Source of the DNA: Apostichopus japonicus
Taxonomy: Eukaryota > Echinodermata > Holothuroidea > Aspidochirotida > Stichopodidae
DNA: 64,000 nucleotides
Assembly (NCBI RefSeq): GCF_037975245.1
Contig: NC_092568.1
Coordinates: 9,511,501 to 9,575,500 of the forward strand
Reading direction: 5' to 3'
Shown: positions 36,170 through 45,800 of the stretch, in pieces
Layout: the number at the start of each line of letters is the position of its first letter
Position numbering within the stretch: the first letter of the stretch is position 1
Notes under the pieces: model-generated
Database searches by the model: none
Told to the model about the DNA's origin: nothing
Seen by the model: only the letters and a program-made list of their open reading frames with translations
Translations under genes and position numbers: made by a program

Positions 36170-36900
36170 ACAGGACTAAATTAATTGGAAGTGAGTTTAA
36201 TGTAAGCCTTATCAACTGTAGCCTAATTTCTCCCATAATCATGTCTAGTGTACATAATAATCATCTAAATGGATTGTCAATACAACATATATAAATGGAA
36301 TGATCCTTGAGCAATATTCTAACTTTCTCAGAAAATCATGTCAAGTGTGGATGATAACGTAACAAGGATCATCAACAAAACATGCTAAATAGCTCCCCAA
36401 GCCGTAAATGGAATGTTCTTATAGAGAGCTAGCTTTCTCACATAGTTATATAAGGTATTGATGATAACATGACATGACATCGATTGAAGGCAAAGCATGC
36501 TAAATGCATCTCCCTCCTTCATAAATGGAAGGTTCCTATCGTGATCTAGCTGTCTCACTTAATCATGTCTAGTGTTGATGACAACATAACATGGATAGTC
36601 AAAATACGTGCTTAATGATCCCATAGCCATAAACGGACGGCTTCTATAATAAGCTAGCTTTTTCCAAAAATGATGTCAAGTGTTGATGATATTAACATGC
36701 GAAGATACTGCTAGGATCGAAACGTCAGGCCAACTTACTTTTACACATTCTCTTACACAGGCTCTCTAGTGGATAAGCAGTTTGCTAACAGTTTTATTTT
36801 ACTATGATATATTAACATGGCGGATAGTCAACAAAACGTGCTAAATTTATCCTCTAGCCATAAATGGAATGTTCTTGTAGAAAGCTATAGCTATCTCACA
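36170..36900 (+). repeat. Degenerate ~110-bp tandem repeat, 5-6 units
   Basis: Marker 'taaatggaatgttcctatag'-like at 36291, 36404, 36521, ~36628 and ~36857, with 'tcatgtctagtgttgatgat' in each unit. A related unit lies at 35963. The last interval contains the 107-bp insertion. Confidence 0.75.
36702..36808 (+). mobile_element. 107-bp retroposon-like insertion with 11-bp TSD and a GAAACGTC hairpin
   Basis: Flanked by ATATTAACATG at 36691-36701 and 36809-36819. It interrupts one unit of a ~110-bp tandem repeat, and removing it restores the unit. The first 45 bases match 30217-30262 (hairpin GATCC/GGATC with loop TGCTA, then GAAACGTC, then 'ccaacttacttttacac'). The AT-rich 3' end 'gttttattttactatgat' and an 11-bp TSD suggest target-primed integration of a 5'-truncated RNA copy. 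Confidence 0.65.
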
Positions 36901-39900
36901 CATGGAATTTGGACTGAATGTGCAGTTGCAGCAATATATCAAGAGATTTTGGAAGCAGTTTTGGGTGTAAATGATTTTGTTATCTTGTAGTATTCGGGAT
37001 ATAGTCATATTTTATAGTCTCTGGTTTCTTTCTCTCAATTTTCTGTAAATTGCACGTACTGACTACCGATTTATACAGACGACAGCACTAACAGGCCGTA
37101 TGTGTTTCCTGCCATCTTAAGAAATTATACCATCATGCCTTAGTCTTCAGAATAAAGACTGTTTACAATGATAGCATTCCACCACTACATAGCTAATTAG
37201 CACATAATTATAACTGTTCTCATAAATGATTGAAAATTTTAAAAATTGGGACTATAGAATCACCATATTGGTTCCAGGGCATGACTAACACATGTTGCCC
37301 TGTTTTTACGATGATCAAAGAAATATAAGATAAACCAAATCATTTTACAACATTTTCAATCCTGCATGATAGTAAAGTTTTCCAAGAGGAAATTTTGTCA
37401 TTTACCAAATCAAATTTGATTTTGGAAATGTTTAGCAATATGCAGAAAAACCAAAGGAAAAGGGATAAGACTAGTGTATGCAATGGTTGTAGCACTTTCA
37501 CTATCAATTTTGTCTTCTGATATTTTGTTTTTTATCGTCAATTTCCTTTTTATACTCATTAAGTTTGTTAATGATTGTGTCATGTATGTAGAAATGCCTG
37601 GCCTTTCTTTTGACATATTTCATCTACTACACAGATTAAATAAAAAACAAAACCATAGCATTATTATGTGTTTCTTTTCATTTTATCTCAATTCATATGT
37701 TATGTTATGTATGTTACATACTTCTATAAATCAAATTGAATATGTGATTATATCCTGTTGCAATTCTTGTCAACCGCCTTCTCCAGCCAAAACTGTGTTT
37801 TCACCCCAGCAACCCCCCCCCCCCCCCCTCCAGCAACTATCTTTGGCTTTACAAAACCATGTGTGCAGTTTGTATAAACATACACCTTGCATGTACCGTG
37901 GCCAGCCAACAGGGTGAGGAGAATCTCTCCCCAACCATGGCTATCACAATATGTAACCTTTGTGTCATTGTCATAGAGGTGCTAACCTGACGATCAAGTA
38001 CCTCAATAAATCTGCTAATAAATTTTCCCCGTTGACTTGTGTCCGCTGCTATTAATGAAGAGATGGACAGTGGCGCCCTATAGTAATTTGATTCCCGGGG
38101 AGCCAAGCAGAAGACTAAATGTTTGAGCATGCCGAAAACGAAAAGAGAAATATAATAGTTATGTAGGGGTCAATATTTATTATTGTTATTCGCGTGCGTG
38201 CTACGATATAGGCATTACTGAGCAAGTGACGATACCTACATGACTGGACGTTGAAAAATTTTATCTAGTCTTGTTGTACATTTGCAGTTGCAGACTAGCT
38301 GCGTGGCCAACTTATTCTGAACCTGTCACGGCGCTCACAAGCGCCCTCACTCTGTATGTACCCACATGACTACTCCCTGTTGTGTTGTCCGCCCCAAAAA
38401 CTAACACCACGAACAATCGGAAATTCTTCCGAATATTGCAAGCATTTCACGCGCACTACAATACTGCGTATTTGCAGGCAAATTAAGCTCTGGTTTCTTT
38501 ATGTGTGTGTGTGTGTGTGTGACGTCTTGCTTGTAAACACGATATCTCAAGAAAACAAGCTTGGACCAATGTCATATTTGGTGTGTAGGAGAACCGAATT
38601 GAGTAGAAAAAGCTTATTGCTTTTAAAGGAGGTCAAACGTCATTTGAGGTCACCAGGGGTCAAATTGTGAAAACGTAAACGAAATCTCAAGAGAGGAGGC
38701 TCGGACCAATCTCATATTTAGTTTGTAGACTGTAGTGTCATGTTAAGTACAAGAAGCCTAATGTTTTTTGTGGAAGTTAAATGTCATTTGGAGTCACCTG
38801 TATGGGGTCAAATTTTGGAAACGTTTTATAATCTCCCACCGACCAGCCTATCATAGATAACATGTGGGCTACACCTTATTAGAATATGAGAGGCTGTTCG
38901 CAACTGGAAATTGGCTTAAGGGCATCCGTAGATACGAATCAAGAAGTCTCCACCAAATCTCATTGACTTAGGCCTAAGTGTGTCGCTAACCTACATCGCT
39001 AGATTCGCTGCATACATTTCCTGTGCACAAAGGTGTGTAATGAACATTGTACTGTTTGTACATTCTTAATGTATTGGAATCATTGTGAAAAGTCGGTATT
39101 ATTTCTTTGCTTCCGTTGTTGAAGATTTCCGTTGTATTTCGCAATTATCGAGATTCAGTGCCAAATACAAACTTCAGGTTTGGATGTAGTTATGTTGAGG
39201 AAATGACAAGGCGCCGTTTACGAAAATTAACTGTCGCCTAGGTAGATGTTTCAGAGGCAAGACAGACGCGAAATCTTGGGGACCAGGGGTAAAATTCACC
39301 CTGCACCTCCTTAATGTACGGCTTGTATGTGTACCACATTGAGTAGAAGAAGCATGTTGTCTTTGATAGAGATCAATATGTATACTGAATATACGATCCA
39401 TTGATGACTTGATCAAGTCCATTGGTGACTTGAAGTTTCCATCTCGGTCATCAGCTGCAAATGTGAATATTGTTTGTCATATCTCATTGCTTTTTGCTGC
39501 ACTACCTAGATTGAAATATGTTATTTAACCAGGCGAGTATACACAACAGCATAGTGTGTCACATTCATTATAAGATTATTCATGAAGCATCATTGAAACC
39601 ACACTGCAGGTTTGCTGTCTGGTTTCTAAGTTAGTTTTAGACATCAAATTATGACATGCTCATATGTAAGTCACCATATTAATACGATCATGCCCTTATA
39701 ACATGCTGATATAAATGTCGACATTCTCATAAAGCTGTAACGGGCAGGTTGACCTCCCCACCCCCCCCCCCCTCCACCAAAGTATTCCAGTCCCGTAAAA
39801 GTTCCCATATAGGGGCGCAGCAGCTAAATAAGCTTCAGTTGCTGTGAAATAAACTTACACCATGTTTAATTTAGTTTAGTAGAAAAAAAAGATCAGGAGG

Positions 39901-40279
39901 GACACTCAAGTCCCCATCAAGGACCCTATTGGAGTAAAAAAAAACTGAAGACACAAAAACTCTGACCCGATTACAATGCTTAAGAGTGCTTTTCCAAAGC
40001 ATTCTTAAACCCATTCACACTACTTGTGTCACTCTCGGGTAAGATTATCCATATTTCATTCATTTCACAAGCTATCAGCTTATCTTTGTGAGTTGAATGT
40101 GCGTCTTTCGCGAATAATATCCAATCAAGACGGTGGCTACAAAAACCAAGTTATAAATAGGGTAAATCATGGGCAGTTGGTTTTAAGAAGGGGAAATCCC
40201 CATCCCATACAATGAATCATAGTTTCATGCGTAGGGATGATATGAAAAGTTTATTATTAATTTAATATCGGTTTCAACT
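36901..40279. other. Intergenic with degenerate repeats
   Basis: Only the degenerate repeats near 38.5-39.4 kb were recognised. A minus-strand open stretch 38130-37987 ending at a GT donor-like site ('cgtcag|gttagc') was noted but not identified. Confidence 0.5.
38530..38850 (+). repeat. Degenerate ~125-bp tandem repeat
   Basis: Two or three units sharing 'atctcaagaga', 'ggaccaatctcatattt', 'gtcatttgaggtcacc' and 'ggggtcaaatt'. A weaker relative at 39285-39370 ('accaggggtaaaattcac', 'gagtagaagaagc'). Confidence 0.65.
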
Positions 40280-40416
40280 AACTTTTAAGAACTGTTCTGG
40301 TACGGAGAACAGTCACAAAATTTCATTCTTATTAATATCTTAACGGGTATTTTAAGAACTATTTTGGTGAAAACAGCAGTAACAAAGTTTCATTCTTATA
40401 AATATCTTAAAGGGTA
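40280..40416 (+). repeat. 67-bp tandem duplication
   Basis: 'ttttaagaactgttctggt...aatatcttaacgggta' is followed by 'ttttaagaactattttggt...aatatcttaaagggta', two diverged units. Confidence 0.75.
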
Positions 40417-40958
40417 CTTCAAGTTAGGACAGATGAGATCCGTTAAGGAGGTAAATAAACTTGCTGTTAAATAACTTGATCCTGTTTACTCTCTCCTGCT
40501 TTGCAGGCTATGGGGATCCTGAACACCCTGTAACATAACATAATAATTGACATGAGAGCTATCGGACAGCACTGCAGATTAACTTCCAAAGGACCCCAGC
40601 CAGGGCTTGGAATCACCATCCACACGAGTTTAATTTTCCGTGTTTTACTGACGCGGTGATTAGAGAAAAAACTTGTGTGGGTTGAAGCACACCTGGGCAT
40701 TTGAAATTGAAATTCTCTCTCTCATGTATTGTTGCAAAATATCTGAAAATGCTTGATCTTTCTTGGGCCTTCTCACCATGAACCTATAGCCTTGAGATAC
40801 ATTCCAGTATAATTCCTTGTTGTGCTCCAAAATCGATACGGAAACGAACAAGAACTATTGAACAATTCTGCAGAAATTCGGGGGGGGGGCGGGGCGGGGT
40901 GCATGGGGGGGTGGGAGTAGACTACACCCTCAGCCAATAACAGTATTAAGTTGTTATC

Positions 40959-41776
40959 AGGGGAGTAGCCAGTATGTAGCACTGTAGGCCCGCGCCTACA
41001 CTTTTTATGGCCAAGTTATCGGTTTTTTAAAAACACCCATATAGTTCAAATCCATACGCTTGCTGGACGAGTTTAAGAGTCTAGACAGGAAAAACTATTG
41101 AAATGAACGTAGTAAGAATATGGCTAAATTAGGTGACCTATTCTTCTGTCATCTAGGCTGTCATTTCCATCGCGTGCCGTTTCATTCAACACTCTACCCG
41201 CCGAAAAAATACATGCGTTCTACAACGAATGAAGAGAGACTCAGTGGTTTGGCACTCATGCACATCCACAGAGACTTTGCAATTGGCGATGATGTTGTCC
41301 TGAAGAAATTTGCATCAGATGGCAATCGTCGGATAGCTCTCGCCTTCTCTTATTAGGCTAACTTAGGCTAAACATTTACTAGCTACAGTTGTATCATAGA
41401 CAATTCCTGGCTATAGTTGTATCAAAGACATTTCTGGCCTATCTTTTTATCTTCAAGTAGGCTATCAGAAGTTGAAAAGTAAGACTACTCTGTACATGTA
41501 GCCTACCTTGCTAATTTTAAATACATTAAGTAGTATTGAATTACGTACTATTTTAACCTCGTTTGTTTTTTGGGTTTAAGATGAGTGATATTGAATGAGG
41601 TGTCTCAAGTTAGCAAGAGGCCAGGGAACCAGAATGAACACTCGGGAAGGGCCGTTTCCGGCCATCTGGAGGTTTGTAAAACCAAAAAATTTCTTGTACG
41701 CTCCGCGCCAACTGATGGTGGCGCTCTGCTCAGATAGTCGTGCCTACAACTTGATAAACCTGGCTACGCCCCTGGG
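40959..41776 (+). mobile_element. Decayed hAT element with transposase remnant
   Basis: Left end CAGGGGAGTAGCCAG and right end CTGGCTACGCCCCTG are near inverted repeats. They enclose the transposase C-terminal fragment (41173-41356) and a 3' part (41620-41776) related to the short MITEs ('ttcttgtacgctccgcgcc', 'ggtggcgctctgctcagata'). The flanking octamers gttgttat/ggataaag do not match, so either the TSD has decayed or the two ends come from different insertions. Confidence 0.55.
41173..41356 (+). pseudogene. hAT-family transposase C-terminal dimerisation fragment
   Basis: The reading frame contains 'YMRSTTNEERLSGLALMHIH' followed by 'RDFAIGDDVVLKKFAS..NRRIALAF' and a stop at 41354-41356. 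This is the characteristic end of ZMYM1-like/hAT transposases (M-R-S-T-M-x-E-E-R-L-x-G-L-A-L-x-x-I-H). Weaker similarity continues upstream (VPFHSTL...KKYM, resembling ERSFSTLRRLKTYM). Nothing of the catalytic RNase-H region is readable, so this is a decayed remnant. It sits between hAT-like termini at 40959 and 41776. Confidence 0.75.
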
Positions 41777-41889
41777 ATAAAGTGAGCTAGTTGTCGCTAT
41801 AATTGGTTTGTTTATTTTGCGAAACGTTGCTCAGTTCGTTACTGCAGCCTGGGTCTCGAAATCGATCAACATCCTTCTTCTAATAGCCC

Positions 41890-42151
41890 AGCAAACACAA
41901 AAACGTTTTTAAAACGTTATTAAAACGTTTCGTCTTTTGTTTTGATAACGTTATTTGTGGTGTAATAAATATGTCACGAAAACGTTTTCAGGCTATTATT
42001 TCAAAACATTTTTTCTTTTAAACATGAATATAACATTAATATCTCATGAAAACGTTATTCCGACGTTTTTATAACACCACATTTAACGTTATAATAAAAA
42101 CATATTTTAGAGGCTCTTTAAAAAATGTTATGATAACGTTTTGTGTTTGCT
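41890..42151. mobile_element. MITE with AGCAAACACAAAA termini and dense AACGTT sites
   Basis: About 260 bp. AGCAAACACAAAA at the left and TTTTGTGTTTGCT at the right are inverted repeats. The interior holds about nine ACGT-centred sites, most as AACGTT, on both strands in an otherwise AT-rich stretch. No coding capacity; superfamily not assigned. Confidence 0.6.
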
Positions 42152-42867
42152 CGGAGGGCCTATAGTGAATATACGCCCCTGGTATAGTAGCTCTGTCACC
42201 ATTTCCATTTCGTGAAAGAATTAAAATTGTATGAAAATTTGGTTGAGTATGAAGCGTGTCACATGGGAAGGGGAAGGGGGGTCGTACCCTCTCCCCAAGT
42301 ACGACCCCCCACCCCAAAGGTTTGCCCGTGTTGTGCAATATATATGTGGGTTTCTGCATTTCCAAGCCCTATCAATTTGATGCCCGATTGAGGATCATGT
42401 TGTGTTGCAACGAGTCATGGTCCGATCGAAAGATAATGCAAAGAAGCTAATCAATATAGTTGTGACGATCTAGATTCATGAAAATTAATGTTATTGACTC
42501 GATCTCGAAATGAAACGACTCGATGCCACGTTTGCCACCATCCCAATCCCACCTCCATCCAGTTCATTCAAATATGGTTGTGATCCTCACTATAAAATAT
42601 ATAGCTTTCCGTAAAAGGCTAGATCATTATTTTAATACAATAAAGACCTTGGCGGCACAATGCACGTGTATATCGCAGGAATGCACGCAGACATGTACCG
42701 CAATATGAAATAACAATTTACGTGCAGCATACATGACAGTATCCAGGCCATACACATTTATACAAGAGTAGCACCAGCTTTGGCCTAGCCTTAATTCTGA
42801 ACGGTTCTTTGCCCGCTGTGAAGTAATTCTAGAGAGATTGTTCCCTCAGAATCGAACCAGCTGAACA

Positions 42868-45800
42868 ATGGCAGAAACTAGTGTTGAACTGGAAGAAGAA
42901 AAGATTGAGTTGTTGCGTGGAGACAAAGGTAGTGCCATGTAACTTCGGTAGGCTAGGCCTCAAGTATGGCTGTCTGCTAGTAGTAGTAGAAAATAACATT
43001 CAGGCCTAAACTGCCGATGCACATTCAAGACGAAACCCCAGTAAATATTTAGCGTAAAGAATGCGCTCAATTACATAATACATACCAAGATAAGAATTTA
43101 CTCCATATGATACAACACAAACTGCCAGTGGTGATAGTCTAAAAACTCCTGCATTGCAAATATTGCAAATAATCTGTTGGCCTAAGTTATGCTAACACTA
43201 GTAACAGTAGCATTAACAGCCACTAACATAGGCTACCTACAGGCTACAGAATATCAATACTGAATCCCTGTTACTGGCTTAACTTAGAACAATACAAGTT
43301 AATTTTGCCATGTCCAGTGGATGTGATGTGATCAAACACATACACTAGGATCATTGAAATGAATTGTGAAACTAACTTGATGCCTTACTGTTACTGTGTT
43401 AGGCCTTTAGTGGGTTGGATTATAATGTTTCGAATGAGGTGTAACAGAAGTGTTAGACACCACCATCGATCCCAGAAAATACACACACAGCTTGTTCCCG
43501 TCGGTAATTAGACACTAATGTACAGTCGGTACATACAGCTGCGGTCAATACCCACAGCACAGTGTACATACCAAAGAAGGATGGACATCTCAGGTCCAGA
43601 TAAAGAAAACAGGGTATCACGTCTCATTACTGTCTGCATTTTGTAGCGAAAGTCTTCACTTGCAAGCAATGGAAAGTTAACTTTTTAAAGATGGCGGCAC
43701 GCTGTTTGGGCAAGTCTTCAATGCCTTTAAGTTGAATTTGAGCATGTAGCATAAATTCACCCACCTTATTTCTTCGGGCAACTCTCTCGGTTCAGTTCTA
43801 TGCAGTGGTACTTTGATCCAATCCAAAATATAAAGTGTAACATCTGTATGAATCACAGGGCTACAAAGTTCCTAAACACTGGGGGAGGGGACAAACTAAA
43901 ACGAATGACCGAATGACAATTGACTTTGTACAGGGTTAATTATCATTCACGAATGACAGCGAATGACAGCGAATGACAACGAAGGACAGTGTTGAGAAGA
44001 GATAGAATGATTAACGGAGTGGAGTAAATGGGGTTATTGGTTTTCTGTGCAAAAAATGATTTGAGGAAAATCGCATGATAAGTGGTTGCAGGGTTTTGGT
44101 GTAATTTACGGATAGAAACCACGGAAAGTTTTGTGTGAGAATGCGCTGAGTGGTGTGCTTTTGACATTTACCTCTGTAGATTAATATAGAAAGATATTTG
44201 AAGCCGTTTCAATTAAGATTATAGTATTGTTAGTTTCTAACAATTATTATCGGAAAAATGACGTTAAATTTACTTTTTAAAAATCAGACTTACAGTTTCG
44301 CTTACTATAAAGTGCGTTTGTCTCTTGTCCGTACTTTACTAGATCTGTAAGCCACGCACTTCAGTCGCGTCCACTCGGTTTGCGTGGCTTTAATATACCC
44401 ACAAAGTCTGAACTGTGAAATCCGGTTGAAGCAATTGTCTGTGCTGTCATTACTGTCATTGGTTTCAGTCAACGCAATTTTTTAGTGTGTACAACATATT
44501 GTCATTCGTTATGTGTAACGCAATTGTCATTCGTTTTAGTAACACCCTGGGGGAGGCATGGAACTATGGACAGTAAGAATTCCCACATAAACCAATGGCA
44601 GTAGAGAAGTTGTCCCCATGAGAAAAATTTGTAAATGGTCGGGAAATATAAGGATAGAAGTGACCATATACACTAAAAATATACACAGATTGTAGTGAGG
44701 AACAAAACAGTGGTATGATGTCTACGATGCCATTGCCAGGGTTTGCTAAGTTGAAGAGAACAATTTGAAAAACTTCCTACTGAAAAACTTAGGTGAAGCT
44801 TCTTCATAAAGAGAACAATCCAAAAATTGTCCTACTAAAAAACTTAGGAGAAGCTTCTTCATTCCTAAAAATAGGGGGTACCTTGTAAAATCCTAGAATA
44901 AACATTCCCCCCCCCCCCAGTTATAGTATGGTGGACGTTCGTCGAAAAATGAGGGCACTAAGCCAAAAGAAATACACAGCACATTAAAAGCAGAGTCGCT
45001 ACAGGCCTATCTGATCCTATGCAGAGTATATGGGGTCGCCTTCAGGAAACTGCTGACGTCCCTTAGCAGCTATTATCACCTCTAAGGATTGTTATGGATA
45101 GTTTTAATGAGTTTGTGGTAAAATTGAGTGCGAGTCTAATGAACAAATAAATAAAAAAGTCACTACTAACTAAAGGTGTGCTCTATTGGTATCTGTATCA
45201 AGACAGTGATATATAATGAATATTTAAAGAGGCGATTAACATGAATCTGGCAAGATGTTTCTAATACCAGTTTGTGTCACTACATCATGGGTGCACACAA
45301 CTTCTACTTGTCGCAATATTGTATCCTGGATGAACAGTAAGCGTCACTTCAACATGTTAATATCCTTTTAAAACAAACTGAAATCATTTCTGCTGTCCAT
45401 ATTTGCACAGTCATATACTTCCTTCATGATAAAGTTAAGCTAGAATCCTTAAAAGTTAGTTTAATACAGCTTTTGAAACAGAGTCACCATTTACAAAATG
45501 TTTACCTGACGAGCATATCACTGCTGTCCATCTTATTTTTATGACCTCAGAAATTGTGACTATTATATTTCAATTTTTTTTTTGGTACTTTGTTATGTTG
45601 ACAGAACATGTGCTTTTCTGGATAGACTTGGGATTGAATGACTGAAAGATCACTCCCTTACAGGAAATAGTTTTAGTGCTTAAAATATCCACAGCAAAAT
45701 TTCTTTGAAGTTAACAGATTTGGTCTACAGTACAGTATATATGCCAACAAATATTGAAAACCTTAGGTTTTGTGTGTGTGCACCACACTCAAGAACCTGT

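Noticed and set aside
37849..38130. Minus-strand open stretch with a plausible donor after residue ~48 (RFIEVLDRQ|gt)
   Set aside because: No family recognised, no partner exon found with matching phase, and no promoter evidence. Could be a real first exon but unsupported.
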